Below the pieces are notes generated by a model, which worked only from the letters and a program-made list of their open reading frames with translations, made no database searches and was not told where the DNA came from. From assembly GCA_030591965.1 (NCBI GenBank), contig JAUVAA010000005.1, positions 1 to 43,559 on the forward strand: a stretch of DNA of 43,559 bases. Direction: 5' to 3'. The position numbers and the translations under genes are program-made. Position 1 is the stretch's first letter, and the number at the start of each line of letters is the position of its first letter. Below, piece after piece: positions 26,306-36,388 of this stretch. Origin of the DNA: a bacterium. GTDB lineage: Bacteria; Pseudomonadota; Gammaproteobacteria; Methylococcales; Methylomonadaceae.

Positions 26306-28150
26306 TTATTTCTTAACGCGGCAATAAAGGTTAGTTTCATCAAATAAATTCGTCGCCCCTGTTTCTGCCGAAGAAGCACCGACACGGAAAGCACCGAACA
26401 TTTCACGTCCCATTCCCCAATGATGTCCCTTCGCGCTATTTGCGGCAGGTTTACGCGCATTAAACTCAGCGTCATCAACCAAGGCATTCACATCACCCGT
26501 TTGCGCATTTAAAACAATCATATCGCCATCGCGTACTTTTGCTAATGGGCCGCCATCTTCACATTCAGGGCACATATGAATTGCTGAAGGCACTTTACCT
26601 GATGCACCTGACATACGCCCGTCAGTCACAATAGCGACTTTAAATCCTCTATCCTGTAATAAGCCTAAGATTGGCGTTAATTTATGTAATTCAGGCATAC
26701 CATTTGATTTAGGCCCTTGGAAACGTAATACAACAATAAAATCACGTTCCAACTCACCACGATGGAATGCAGCAAGCACATCATCTTGATCATCAAAAAC
26801 TAAAGCAGGCGCTTCAACCACTTGATGCTCTTCAGCAACCGCTGATACTTTAGAAATACCACGCCCTAAATTACCATGCATTACATGTAATCCACCGCTC
26901 GCTGCAAATGGTTTTTCTAAAGAACCAATCACTGTATCATCTAATGACTTAGCTGGACCTGCTTGCCAAATCAATTTGTCATCAACGATTTTAGGCTCTT
27001 GCGAGTAATCACCCATACCACGATTATTAGCGACCGTCATAACATCGTTATGTAAATATCCGCCACGCAATAAATCAGCAATTAACACGCCCATGCCACC
27101 TGCAGCTTGGAAATGGTTAATATCCGCCTGACCGTTTGGATACACGCGAGTCAATAAAGGCACAGCATGCGACAACTCATTAAAATCATCCCAATTCACT
27201 TCAATACCTGCAGCACGTGCAATAGCAACAATATGCATCGTATGATTAGTTGAACCACCGGTTGCTAATAAACCAACAATCGCATTCACAATCGCTTTTT
27301 CATCAATCACACGACCTAATGGGCGGTAATCATCGCCTAGCTTAGTGAATTTAAGCACTTGGCGAGCCGCTTCTTTAGTCAGCTCATCACGTAATGGTGT
27401 GTACGGGTTGATAAATGAACTACCTGGAAGGTGTAAGCCCATAATCTCAACCATCATCTGGTTGCTGTTCGCTGTACCATAGAAAGTACAAGTACCTGGG
27501 CTATGATACGATTTTGATTCTGATTCTAATAATTCTTTACGACCAATTTTGCCTTCCGCATAAAGCTGGCGCGTCATGGCTTTTTCTTTATTGGTAATAC
27601 CGCTAGTCATCGGGCCAGATGGCACAAATATCGCAGGTAAGTGGCCAAAACTCAGGGCTCCTAGCAGTAAGCCCGGAACAATTTTGTCACACACCCCTAA
27701 GTACAAACCACCATCAAACATATTATGGCTTAAACTAATCGCAGTAGACATGGCAATCACATCACGACTAAATAAAGATAGCTCCATACCTGGCTGACCC
27801 TGGGTCACACCATCACACATGGCTGGCACACCGCCTGCAAACTGAGCTACGCCACCCGCTTCTCTAATTGCCGCTTTAATTAACGCAGGGGAATCTTTAT
27901 ACGGTTCATGTGCAGAAAGCATGTCGTTATAAGAAGATATAATCGCAATATTAGCTTTTTTATTATCTGTTAAATCGGCTTTTTCGCCGGTGCTACAGGC
28001 TGCAAAACCATGCGCTAAATTTCCACATGCCAAAGTAGAGCGGTGCGGCCCATCTTCTGCAGCTTTATCAATGTGCTTTAAATATAAGCTACGCACAACA
28101 TGACTGCGCTCTATGATTCGTTGAGTGACTTTTTCTACTACTGAATGCAT
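26306..28150 (-). CDS. edd: 6-phosphogluconate dehydratase
   Basis: Dehydrates 6-phosphogluconate to KDPG with an iron-sulfur cluster. The 614 residues match the IlvD/Edd family. Visible are [13 protein letters not shown]-like [14 protein letters not shown] near residue 90, the cluster region [42 protein letters not shown], and [12 protein letters not shown], then [16 protein letters not shown] near the C-terminus. AGGAAGA precedes the ATG, with a small 6-bp hairpin just upstream (28167-28183). A terminator after zwf lies 90 bases upstream, so edd-eda may be transcribed apart from zwf. Confidence 0.97.
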   Translation of the reverse strand: MHSVVEKVTQRIIERSHVVRSLYLKHIDKAAEDGPHRSTLACGNLAHGFAACSTGEKADLTDNKKANIAIISSYNDMLSAHEPYKDSPALIKAAIREAGGVAQFAGGVPAMCDGVTQGQPGMELSLFSRDVIAMSTAISLSHNMFDGGLYLGVCDKIVPGLLLGALSFGHLPAIFVPSGPMTSGITNKEKAMTRQLYAEGKIGRKELLESESKSYHSPGTCTFYGTANSNQMMVEIMGLHLPGSSFINPYTPLRDELTKEAARQVLKFTKLGDDYRPLGRVIDEKAIVNAIVGLLATGGSTNHTMHIVAIARAAGIEVNWDDFNELSHAVPLLTRVYPNGQADINHFQAAGGMGVLIADLLRGGYLHNDVMTVANNRGMGDYSQEPKIVDDKLIWQAGPAKSLDDTVIGSLEKPFAASGGLHVMHGNLGRGISKVSAVAEEHQVVEAPALVFDDQDDVLAAFHRGELERDFIVVLRFQGPKSNGMPELHKLTPILGLLQDRGFKVAIVTDGRMSGASGKVPSAIHMCPECEDGGPLAKVRDGDMIVLNAQTGDVNALVDDAEFNARKPAANSAKGHHWGMGREMFGAFRVGASSAETGATNLFDETNLYCRVKK

Positions 28151-28240
28151 ATTATCTTCCTATAAAGTTACTGTAAAAGTAACAAATAAACTATATTATT
28201 GTGTTTTATGCGCGCCATTATACAGCAACACAGGCATAAC

Positions 28241-28265
28241 AAAAAACCCCGACTATTATAAGTCG
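28241..28265 (-). terminator. Candidate terminator at the end of zwf
   Basis: CGACT (28250-28254) pairs with AGTCG (28261-28265) around the zwf stop codon region, followed on the minus strand by GGG and six T. The stem is only five base pairs, so termination may be partial and allow read-through into edd-eda. Confidence 0.5.
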
Positions 28266-29746
28266 CCACCCAAAATATCATTCTCCCATTCACGACCATC
28301 ACGCGCCAACAAAGTAGTTGCTGCTTCTGGACCCCACGTACCCGCTGGATAAGGTTTCGGCGCATCTTGCGTTTCTTTCCAAGCATTTTGCATAGAGTCA
28401 ATCCAAGTCCACGCCTGCTCTATCTCTTCACGACTAATAAACAAAGTTGAATTGCCACGCATTGCCTCTAATAATAAGCGCTCATAAGCATCGACAATAT
28501 GGCTACCCTTAAATGCCTCTGAAAAACTCAAATCCAACTTGTTTTCCTGCACTTTAATTTGCTCGTCGATTCCTGGGATTTTATTTAAAATTTCAACATC
28601 AACCCCTTCATCTGGCTGCAAACGAATACTTAATTTATTGGCAGGTAATTTGTCAAAACTGTCTTTAAAAATATTATGCGGCAACTCTTTAAACTGAATA
28701 ATAATTTCTGAATGCTTTGCAGGTAATCGCTTCCCTGTACGCAAATAGAAAGGCACGCCTGCCCAGCGCCAATTATCAATATCCACTCGCACTGCAACAA
28801 AAGTTTCCGCGCCACTTTCAGTATTAGCGCCCTCCTCTTCTGTATACCCTGGCACAGCAACCCCTTTAATTTGACCAGCTGCATATTGACCGCGTACAGT
28901 TTTTTCCGAGACATTTTTTACAGTAATCGGACGCAAATCTTTTAGGACTTTAATTTTTTCATAATGAATATTATCCGCATCCAAACTAACCGGCGGCTCC
29001 ATAGCAATAAAGGTCAAAATCTGCAATAAATGATTTTGCATCATATCGCGCGTCTGACCAGACTGATCAAAATACCCCCAACGCCCTTCAATACCGATTT
29101 CTTCTGCTACGGTAATTTGAATATGATCAATGGTATTGTGATCCCAGTTAGTAATAAACAGCGAATTGGCAAAACGTAATGCCAATAAATTTAAAACAGT
29201 TTCTTTGCCCAAGTAGTGATCAATACGACACACCTGATCGCCAGTAAATACATCTGCTACAGCATCATTAATTTCCTTAGACGATTCTAGGTCGTAGCCA
29301 ATTGGCTTTTCCATAACCATACGTGATTCAGGGGTTAATGCCCCCGATAATTTTAAACCCTGACAAATCGCTTTAAATAAAAAAGGAGGCACGGAAAAGT
29401 AATTAATCATTCTGCGCTTTTCTTTATCAACAACCTTAGCCAGCTGTTTATATTCATCTGGCTGAGTTAAGTCCATTTGTAAATAACTCATGCGCGCCGA
29501 GAACCTCTCCCACACCGGCTGATTACGTTCTTCCTTCAAAAACTTTTCTAAGCAAGTACTCGCCGCTTTAAGCAACAAATTACCCTCATCAACAAAGCGG
29601 TCCACGCCAATAATTTTAGTATCAGGCTCAAGCAAATTGGCTTTATCTAGCTGATACAAACAGAGCAACAATTTACGCGTCGACAAATCCCCCAGCGCGC
29701 CAAAAATTACGAGATCACAGGGTTTGAATGTTTTTTTATTCTTCAT
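28256..29746 (-). CDS. zwf: Glucose-6-phosphate 1-dehydrogenase
   Basis: Oxidises glucose-6-phosphate to 6-phosphogluconolactone and makes NAD(P)H, feeding the Entner-Doudoroff branch and the dissimilatory RuMP cycle. The 496-residue protein has the nucleotide-binding FGALGDLSTRKL at 15-26 (followed by LLCL where many homologues have a proline) and the substrate motif RIDHYLGKE at 174-182. FYLRTGKRLP marks the C-terminal domain. No 6-phosphogluconolactonase gene is seen next to it. Confidence 0.96.
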   Translation of the reverse strand: MKNKKTFKPCDLVIFGALGDLSTRKLLLCLYQLDKANLLEPDTKIIGVDRFVDEGNLLLKAASTCLEKFLKEERNQPVWERFSARMSYLQMDLTQPDEYKQLAKVVDKEKRRMINYFSVPPFLFKAICQGLKLSGALTPESRMVMEKPIGYDLESSKEINDAVADVFTGDQVCRIDHYLGKETVLNLLALRFANSLFITNWDHNTIDHIQITVAEEIGIEGRWGYFDQSGQTRDMMQNHLLQILTFIAMEPPVSLDADNIHYEKIKVLKDLRPITVKNVSEKTVRGQYAAGQIKGVAVPGYTEEEGANTESGAETFVAVRVDIDNWRWAGVPFYLRTGKRLPAKHSEIIIQFKELPHNIFKDSFDKLPANKLSIRLQPDEGVDVEILNKIPGIDEQIKVQENKLDLSFSEAFKGSHIVDAYERLLLEAMRGNSTLFISREEIEQAWTWIDSMQNAWKETQDAPKPYPAGTWGPEAATTLLARDGREWENDILGGDL

Positions 29747-29828
29747 TAGTACATTGCCAAAAGTCTTTAAACGACAGTTTATGGTTAATTAAAATGATTG
29801 CAAAGCAAACTGATACAGCTTATTTTAA

Positions 29829-29952
29829 GGCTATGTACCCACTAAGTGTTGGCAATTACCTAAATCATTGTTTTTAATTAGGTAATAGTAATAGGCAAAT
29901 ACCCGTAATCATTGGTCTTTGAGTCTTACCAACAGCTAATGCCGACATAGCC
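29829..29952. repeat. Nested inverted repeats between zwf and the TRAP binding protein gene
   Basis: GGCTATGT (29829-29836) is complementary to ACATAGCC (29945-29952), enclosing about 108 bases, and an inner ATTACCTAA / TTAGGTAAT-type pair lies around 29854-29885. The right arm overlaps the stop codon of the TRAP gene. The nested layout resembles a small non-autonomous element, but the outer arms are short and no target duplication was found. Confidence 0.35.
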
Positions 29953-31037
29953 TATTTTAAAGCTCTAGCACTTAAAAAAGCTTGCTCAGATAAAGAGCTC
30001 CACTGCGAAACTTGAGCTCTAAATTGATTAAAAGACTGGTAAATCTTTTGCGCCATTGGATCTTTATTTGCTAATTCCAGCACCACGTCTTCAGATAATT
30101 GCTTTAACTTTCTAAGCACATCATCTGGTAATGGCATTAACTTAACACCGTGCTTATTGACCAAAGTATCTAAGGCCTGATTATTACGCGCAGTGTATTC
30201 GGAAATCATATCCATATTCACAGCCTTACACGCCGCCAAAACTATACTTTGTAAATCATCCGACAAGTCATTAAAAGCCTGTTTATTAATTAAAGCTTCC
30301 ATAGTCGAACCCGGCTCATGCCAGCCCGGATAATAATAGTACTTCGCGACTTTATGTAAGCCAAATGCCAAGTCATTATAAGGCCCGACCCATTCAGTCG
30401 CATCAATAGTGCCCGATTGTAAGGAAGTAAACAGCTCGCCTCCAGGTATATTAACTGTAGTGCCACCTGCTCTGCGCAGCACTTCCCCGCCCAAACCAGG
30501 AATACGCATTTTCAAACCTTTTAAATCCCCTACTGATTTAATCTCACGATTAAACCAGCCAGCCATTTGCACACCCGAATTACCCGCAGCGGCAGGAATC
30601 AAATTAAATGGCTCATACAGTTCGCGCCATAACTCCATGCCACCACCATAATATAACCAAGCATTCATTTCTTGGGCAGTCAAACCAAAAGGTACGGCTG
30701 AAAAAAACTGCGTTGCTTCTGATTTGCCTTTCCAATAATATGCGCCCGAATGACCCATTTGCGCCGTACCTTTAGATACTGCATCAAACACCTCAAAGGC
30801 TGGCACTAATTCATTAGCACCGTACACCTTGACTTTCATCCGACCGCCGCTCATTTCATTAATCATTTTGGCCAGTAAGTTTGCCCCCGCACCTAAACCA
30901 GGAAAATTCTTCGGCCAGGCGGTGACCATTTTCCATTTAATTTTAGATTTAGCATGAACTACAGTAGGTGTTAGCACCGCACTACCTGCCGCTAAAGCAC
31001 CAACACTGGCCTTATTAATAAAATCACGTCTTTTCAT
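29952..31037 (-). CDS. TRAP transporter solute-binding protein (DctP/TakP type), Tat-exported, without permease genes
   Basis: Periplasmic receptor of a tripartite ATP-independent transporter. The 361-residue protein begins with a twin-arginine signal (MKRRDFINKASVGALAAGS, cleavage near VVHA). The mature part shows the TRAP pattern: VTAWPKNFPGLGAGANLLAKMI, GTAQMGHSGAYYW, LKGLKMRIPGLGGEVLRRAGG, and TIDATEWVGPYNDL. The last two resemble the TakP subgroup, in which the conserved arginine binds a carboxylate, so a keto acid or similar organic acid is a plausible ligand. No DctQ or DctM genes lie nearby. Regulated from the 254-base gap shared with the divergent yiaD-like gene. Confidence 0.88.
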   Translation of the reverse strand: MKRRDFINKASVGALAAGSAVLTPTVVHAKSKIKWKMVTAWPKNFPGLGAGANLLAKMINEMSGGRMKVKVYGANELVPAFEVFDAVSKGTAQMGHSGAYYWKGKSEATQFFSAVPFGLTAQEMNAWLYYGGGMELWRELYEPFNLIPAAAGNSGVQMAGWFNREIKSVGDLKGLKMRIPGLGGEVLRRAGGTTVNIPGGELFTSLQSGTIDATEWVGPYNDLAFGLHKVAKYYYYPGWHEPGSTMEALINKQAFNDLSDDLQSIVLAACKAVNMDMISEYTARNNQALDTLVNKHGVKLMPLPDDVLRKLKQLSEDVVLELANKDPMAQKIYQSFNQFRAQVSQWSSLSEQAFLSARALK

Positions 31038-31291
31038 ATTAAATTACCTAATCATCAATTAGGCGTTATTCTACCTGAATCATAGCGTTTTATACATCGC
31101 CAGCATTATCACTTATAATTACACTCCGCCAAAACTAAACTTATGCAGCTAAATTATTAACAAGCAAAAAATTTTGGAAAGAACCAGTAACCATAAATCC
31201 ACACTAAAATTCCTTTGCACCCTGATTACAGCTTATAGAAGACAAGTTACAGCGACAGTTCATCTAATTTTCACAATTCAAGAGATTCAAC

Positions 31292-31951
31292 ATGAGAAAA
31301 CTAACGGGTATTATCTTAGCAACAGCTCTAACAACAGGCTGCGCAATTGACCCTTACACAGGCGAAGAAAAAGTATCTAACACAGCCTGGGGAACGGGGA
31401 TTGGCTTAGGTGCAGGCGCAGCAACTGGCGCAGCGATTGGCGCGCTTGCCGGTGGTGGTAAAGGTGCTGCAATGGGCGCAGCGATTGGCGCAGGCGCAGG
31501 AGCCGCAGGTGGTGCAGGCATTGGTTACTATATGGATACTCAAGAAAAGAAATTACGCTTACGCTTAGAAAGCACAGGCGTTCGAGTACAAAGAAATGGC
31601 GACAATTTACAGTTGATCATGCCAGGCAATATTACCTTTGCATCCAATTCTGGAACCCTCAATAGTAATTTCGCTCCAATTCTTGATTCAATTGCCATCA
31701 TTTTTAAGGAATTTAAAGATACAAGTATCGACGTAGGAGGCTTCACCGACTCTACAGGTAGTAATCAACATAACCAGGAGTTATCTGAACGCCGTGCCGC
31801 TAGTGTAGCGAATTATTTAGTCCGCTCAGGCGTGAGTAGCAACAGAATACATTCACGTGGTCTTGGCGAGCGCTACCCTATCGCCTCAAACAATACTGCA
31901 GCAGGACGCGGACAAAACCGTCGAGTGGAAATTAATATCCGCCCTAGATAA
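31292..31951 (+). CDS. yiaD: OmpA-family lipoprotein of the YiaD type with a glycine zipper
   Basis: Outer-membrane lipoprotein that should bind peptidoglycan. The 219-residue protein has a lipoprotein-like signal (ALTTGC, Cys17; the -3 residue is an unusual Thr), then PYTGEEKVS, and a glycine/alanine-rich zipper about 33-80. GYYMDTQEKKLRLRLESTGV links to a C-terminal OmpA domain with IDVGGFTDSTGSNQHNQELSERRAASV and GQNRRVEI. The order and wording match E. coli YiaD along the whole length. AGAGA lies before the ATG, and a bidirectional terminator follows. Confidence 0.9.
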   Translation: MRKLTGIILATALTTGCAIDPYTGEEKVSNTAWGTGIGLGAGAATGAAIGALAGGGKGAAMGAAIGAGAGAAGGAGIGYYMDTQEKKLRLRLESTGVRVQRNGDNLQLIMPGNITFASNSGTLNSNFAPILDSIAIIFKEFKDTSIDVGGFTDSTGSNQHNQELSERRAASVANYLVRSGVSSNRIHSRGLGERYPIASNNTAAGRGQNRRVEINIRPR

Positions 31952-31970
31952 TTCACTTTATTTAAAGCAT

Positions 31971-31998
31971 AAAAAAGGCCGCATAAAGCGGCCTTTTT
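31971..31998. terminator. Bidirectional terminator between yiaD-like gene and htpG
   Basis: An 11-bp perfect stem (31972-31982 with 31988-31998, core GGCCGC, five-base loop) is flanked by an A run on the left and a T run on the right, so it can stop transcription from both convergent genes. Confidence 0.9.
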
Positions 31999-32019
31999 CT
32001 TCAAACAATCACTAAAAGT

Positions 32020-33948
32020 TTATTTTAATAAGCCTTGTAATAAACCATTCAAGTTATGTACAAACTCAGCAGGGTCATCTAGCTGTCCACCTTCACTTAA
32101 CACTGCCTGATCAAACAAGATGCGTGTTAAATCAGAAAAGCGCTCATCATCTTGCTCCTCTTTTAAACGTGTTACTAAAGCGTGCTCTGGATTGATTTCG
32201 AATACCGGCTTGCTACCACCCATACCCATCATGCTCATATCCTGACCCGCTTCTTTCATGATACGCTCCATATTTAAGCTCATCGCATCTTGCTCTGTTA
32301 CTAAACAAGATGGTGACGCCGTTAAGCGATGACTTAAACGTACTTCACTTACTTTATCAGTTAATACTTCTTTGATTTGTGCAATCACTGATTCAAAATC
32401 TTTAGAGGCTTCTTCTTGCTCTTTTTTATCTTCTTCAGTATCAAATTTATCTAAATCTAACTGACCCTTAGCAACCGATTGTAAAACCTTACCATCAAAA
32501 TCATTTAGGTTAGACACCAACCACTCATCGATACGATCAGATAGTAATAGAACCTCAATACCTTTCTTACGGAAGATTTCTAAATGCGGGCTGTTTTTAG
32601 CTGCGGCAAAACTATCCGCCGTTACATAATAGATTTTATCTTGGCCTTCTTGCATACGCTCGATATAATCTTCAAAAGAGACCTCTTGCGCATCCGTATC
32701 AGCATTCGTTGATGCAAAACGCAATAATTTAGACACACGTCCTTTGTTTTTATTATCTTCAATAGGGCCTTCTTTGATCACATTACCAAACTGGGCCCAA
32801 AAAGTAGCGTATTTTTCTTTATCGTTTTTCGCAAGGCCTTCTAGTAACCCCAGCACCTTTTTAACTGCACCCGCTTTAATCGTGTTGATTTTTTTACTTT
32901 GCTGCAGAATTTCACGCGATACGTTTAAAGGCAGTGAATCAGTATCAATTACACCACGGACAAAACGTAAATAACGCGGCATTAACTGCTCAGCGTCATC
33001 CATAATAAATACTTTACGCACATAAAGTTTTACGCCATGCTTTGCATCTCTGTCCCACATATCAAATGGTGCACGTGCAGGCACATACAGCAACATCGTA
33101 TATTCGTTCGTACCTTCTACTTTACTATGCACATGCGCTAAAGGGTCTTGAAAATCATGACCAACATGTTTGTAAAATTCGTTATAGGCTTCCTCATCTA
33201 ACTCATCTTTAGATTTAGTCCATAATGCAGATGCGCTATTAACTACCTCTTCTTCAACCTTAGCAGGCTCAGTTTCATTGCCTTCTTCATCCGTAATAGC
33301 TGGAATTTCTTTATCCATGACAATTGGCAAAGAAATATGGTCAGAGAATTTTTTAACAATAGAGCTTAAACGGTAATTATCTAAGAATTCTTTTTCATCA
33401 TCCTTTAAATGCAAGATGATGTCCGTGCCGCGACCCACTTTTTCGACAGTTTCTAGTGTGTATTCACCTTCACCAGCTGATTCCCAAAGCGTTGCTTCTT
33501 CAGCACCTGCTTTACGCGTAATTAAAGTGACTTTATCTGCCACAATAAAGGAAGAATAAAAACCCACACCAAACTGGCCAATGAGTTCGCTATCTTTAGC
33601 TTGGTCGCCTGTTAATGCATCAAAAAACTGCTTTGTGCCTGATTTAGCAATAGTACCGATATGCTCTTGCACTTCTTCGCGCGTCATACCAATACCGTTA
33701 TCGCTAACAGTTAGTGTTTTTGCATCTTTATCAAAAGCAATGCGAATTTTTAACTCGCTATCCCCTTCATACAAGCCATCATTAGACAGTGCTTCAAAAC
33801 GCAATTTATCCGATGCATCAGAAGCATTAGAAATCAATTCACGTAAAAAAATCTCTTTATTACTATATAAAGAGTGAATCATTAATTGCAGTAAATGCTT
33901 AACTTCAGTTTGAAATCCCAGCGTTTCTTTTTTAGCTTCAACAGTCAT
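32020..33948 (-). CDS. htpG: Chaperone HtpG (bacterial Hsp90)
   Basis: ATP-dependent cytosolic chaperone. The 642 residues match the family. The N-terminal GHKL ATPase shows [21 protein letters not shown] and [11 protein letters not shown]; the middle domain has [11 protein letters not shown] and [12 protein letters not shown]; the C-terminal dimer domain follows, with a Met-rich [10 protein letters not shown] stretch. A candidate heat-shock promoter lies upstream. Confidence 0.97.
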   Translation of the reverse strand: MTVEAKKETLGFQTEVKHLLQLMIHSLYSNKEIFLRELISNASDASDKLRFEALSNDGLYEGDSELKIRIAFDKDAKTLTVSDNGIGMTREEVQEHIGTIAKSGTKQFFDALTGDQAKDSELIGQFGVGFYSSFIVADKVTLITRKAGAEEATLWESAGEGEYTLETVEKVGRGTDIILHLKDDEKEFLDNYRLSSIVKKFSDHISLPIVMDKEIPAITDEEGNETEPAKVEEEVVNSASALWTKSKDELDEEAYNEFYKHVGHDFQDPLAHVHSKVEGTNEYTMLLYVPARAPFDMWDRDAKHGVKLYVRKVFIMDDAEQLMPRYLRFVRGVIDTDSLPLNVSREILQQSKKINTIKAGAVKKVLGLLEGLAKNDKEKYATFWAQFGNVIKEGPIEDNKNKGRVSKLLRFASTNADTDAQEVSFEDYIERMQEGQDKIYYVTADSFAAAKNSPHLEIFRKKGIEVLLLSDRIDEWLVSNLNDFDGKVLQSVAKGQLDLDKFDTEEDKKEQEEASKDFESVIAQIKEVLTDKVSEVRLSHRLTASPSCLVTEQDAMSLNMERIMKEAGQDMSMMGMGGSKPVFEINPEHALVTRLKEEQDDERFSDLTRILFDQAVLSEGGQLDDPAEFVHNLNGLLQGLLK

Positions 33949-33989
33949 TTTTCAATATTCCCCAAAATAAATAATCATTATCGGTTTCG

Positions 33990-34017
33990 ATATTAGGGCA
34001 AAGATTGTGTTTTCAAG
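33990..34017 (-). promoter_or_regulatory. Candidate sigma-32 (heat-shock) promoter of htpG
   Basis: On the minus strand CTTGAAA (34011-34017 in plus coordinates) is a perfect match to the sigma-32 -35 element. After 11 bases comes GCCCTAATAT (33990-33999), similar to the CCCCATnT -10 element. The spacing is in the allowed range, and the site is about 40 bases upstream of the htpG start. htpG is a classic heat-shock gene. Confidence 0.6.
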
Positions 34018-34094
34018 GGAAAAATATAGAATACAAATAAATACCTCGAATAATAATTCCTTATTCTTGCCCGCCAGCAATCAATTTCTGAGTA

Positions 34095-35726
34095 ATGCTA
34101 GACCTAAAATCAAAAAAAATTTTACTGATTGAAGATTACCCTGTCATGCGTAAAGCGATAAGAGACATGCTTTATTCCTTAGATGTAGTCACACTTATTG
34201 AAGCTGAAAATGGTCAAAAAGCAATTAATGCAATGCAATCTCAAAAATTTGATATTGTCCTCTGCGACTACAATTTAGGCGATGGAAAAAATGGCTTACA
34301 AGTATTAGAGGAAGCTAGATTTCGTAAACTACTTCCCAGCTCCGCTGCATTTATTATGGTGACCGCTGAGCAGTTACAAGGCATGGTACTCAGCGCGGTG
34401 GAAAACAAGCCTGACGAGTATTTAACTAAGCCTTTTACAGTACAACTTTTATTAACTCGCTTAGAACGTACTTTTGAACGAAAACAGTTTTTTAAGCTGG
34501 TCGATGCGGCTATAGATATTGAAAATTATCCTTTAGCCATAAAATACTGCGACAAATTACTGGATGGAAGTCCAAAAAAAATGCATACCGCACTATTAAA
34601 AAAACGTGCCGAATTAGCCGTTCATACCCAAGATTTTTCGACTGCGCAGCATATTTATCAAGATATCCTAGAGCAAAGGGAACTTAACTGGGCTTTGCTT
34701 GGGATAGCACAAATTCATTATTTACAAGGAAACACAGAAGAAGCGATTGGCACTTTCCAGGAAATCATTAGTAAATACCCTATGACCCTGGAAGCTTATG
34801 ATTTACTCGCTCAATCGTATGAAGCCACCGAACAACATATAGAAGCGCAAGAGGCTTTACATAAAGCAGTACTGTTATCACCACAGACCATTTTAAGACA
34901 ACGCAAACTAGCAACTATTGCGAATAAAACTGGCGATTTAGAAACTGCGGAGAACGCTTGTAAAGCCGCCGTCGTACTAGGCAAATATTCTGTACACAAA
35001 AGTTCTAACGACTTTTCTAATCTAGCCCAAATCTTTAAAAAAGCAGATAAAAAAACCGAGGCACTGGAAATCTTACAAACCATGCGCAAAGAATTCCCTA
35101 ATGACCCTAGTGCAGAGTTACGCGCGACTATTGCTGAAAACGAAATATATCAAAGCATGGACGAAGTGGAACAAGCGAAAGAAGCATTCAGCAAAGCACT
35201 AAGCATTAGCAAGCAATATGATCAAATACTAGATAAAGAAATCAAACTAGAGATGTCCAGGGTTTGCTACCAAAATGACCACGAAGAAACTGCAGATGAA
35301 CTGATCAAGCAACTGATCAAAAGCCATATTGATGACGATGATTTCATAAATGAAATCAATATCATGCACAGCTCTATCGGTCGCGAAAATCATGCAGATG
35401 AACTGATCAATGCAACACGGCAAGAGCTAATCCATGTTAACAATGAAGGTGTAAAACTTTATCAACAAGAAAAATTTATTGAAGCCATTGCCGTTTTTGC
35501 CAAGGCATTTAAAGCCATGCCTGAAAATAAAACCATTATTCTTAATATGACTACAATCATATTACATAATATTAAAGTGTCAGGTTGCACTAAAGGCAAT
35601 ATGGCAGAAGCCAAATTTTATATTAACAAGGCGAAAAAACTAGGGGTTGCCCAATACAAACTCAATAGCATTCAAATGGAATATGCCAAGCTAGTACATA
35701 GCTTTAATAAAACGGCAACAAAATGA
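34095..35726 (+). CDS. Response regulator with a TPR output region
   Basis: Two-component receiver protein without a DNA-binding domain. The receiver (about 1-125) has the acidic pair E13/D14, the phosphoacceptor D58 in VLCDYNL, T90 and K112 in YLTKPFT. The remaining 400 residues are helical TPR-like repeats, e.g. NWALLGIAQIHYLQGNTEEAIGTFQEII and ETAENACKAAVVLGKY, so output is probably through protein binding. The start lacks a strong ribosome site (GAG at five bases). It overlaps the histidine kinase-like gene by four bases (ATGA), so the two are translated together. I do not recognise a named member; the target is unknown. Confidence 0.85.
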   Translation: MLDLKSKKILLIEDYPVMRKAIRDMLYSLDVVTLIEAENGQKAINAMQSQKFDIVLCDYNLGDGKNGLQVLEEARFRKLLPSSAAFIMVTAEQLQGMVLSAVENKPDEYLTKPFTVQLLLTRLERTFERKQFFKLVDAAIDIENYPLAIKYCDKLLDGSPKKMHTALLKKRAELAVHTQDFSTAQHIYQDILEQRELNWALLGIAQIHYLQGNTEEAIGTFQEIISKYPMTLEAYDLLAQSYEATEQHIEAQEALHKAVLLSPQTILRQRKLATIANKTGDLETAENACKAAVVLGKYSVHKSSNDFSNLAQIFKKADKKTEALEILQTMRKEFPNDPSAELRATIAENEIYQSMDEVEQAKEAFSKALSISKQYDQILDKEIKLEMSRVCYQNDHEETADELIKQLIKSHIDDDDFINEINIMHSSIGRENHADELINATRQELIHVNNEGVKLYQQEKFIEAIAVFAKAFKAMPENKTIILNMTTIILHNIKVSGCTKGNMAEAKFYINKAKKLGVAQYKLNSIQMEYAKLVHSFNKTATK

Positions 35727-36388
35727 TCCACTCGTCAGTACCCCCCGTAAGCTTCTCAGCTATCATTGGCTCCTCCATCCATGATGTAAAAAACTCGCTA
35801 GGTGTTATCAGCGAACTTATCCAGCAGCTCAAGCAGACCAATACAGAGAACAAACATATCTTGCAGTTAGAGTTTGAGGCTAGCCGCATGAATAATAATC
35901 TAATTCAATTACTTACTTTATATAAAATTGAGGCGCAAAATTTCACCTTAGATATTGATGAATATTCAGTTAGTGAAATTCTGAATGATATTAAAGCTCA
36001 ACAGTCATCACTCTTTGACTTAAGTGACGTAGCTTTGGAAATTGAGTGCAATGAAGACCTGCTTTGCTACTGCGATTTTAATTTAACCTGTAGTTCAATT
36101 AACTCGATTTTAAACAATGCTCAGCGTTATAGTCATAAAAAAATCATTCTTTCAGCAGGGCAACAAGATGGCTATGTGTACTTTAGAATCGAAGATGATG
36201 GTGATGGCTTTCCAGAGAGCTTCACCAGCGTAGGTAAAGTGGACTTTAAAACCGGAAATACCGGCCTAGGTTTGTATTTTGTTTCCATCATTGCTAATTT
36301 ACATAGCAACGGCAATAAATCCGGCTATATTAGTACCGCTAATGACAGCCGCTTAGGTGGGGCAAGTTTCAGCTTATTTTTGCCTTAA
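35723..36388 (+). CDS. Sensorless histidine kinase or phosphatase, partner of the TPR response regulator
   Basis: The 221-residue protein has only a dimerisation/phosphoacceptor helix pair and an ATPase domain. The H-box is SSIHDVKNSLGVI with H20, D21 and N24; the N-box NNAQRYS is at 131-137; the G1 box EDDGDGF at 157-163 and the G2 box GNTGLGLYF at 178-186. There is no signal peptide, membrane segment or sensor domain, so it must be cytoplasmic and receive its input through another protein. The HDxxN form is also common in phosphatase-competent kinases. Its end overlaps the convergent holA end by 4 bases. Confidence 0.85.
   Translation: MIHSSVPPVSFSAIIGSSIHDVKNSLGVISELIQQLKQTNTENKHILQLEFEASRMNNNLIQLLTLYKIEAQNFTLDIDEYSVSEILNDIKAQQSSLFDLSDVALEIECNEDLLCYCDFNLTCSSINSILNNAQRYSHKKIILSAGQQDGYVYFRIEDDGDGFPESFTSVGKVDFKTGNTGLGLYFVSIIANLHSNGNKSGYISTANDSRLGGASFSLFLP

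Noticed and set aside
36385-36388. Overlap of the kinase and holA ends as a regulatory antisense device
   Set aside because: The two convergent stop codons share a few bases at a TTAA, which is common in compact genomes and needs no special role.
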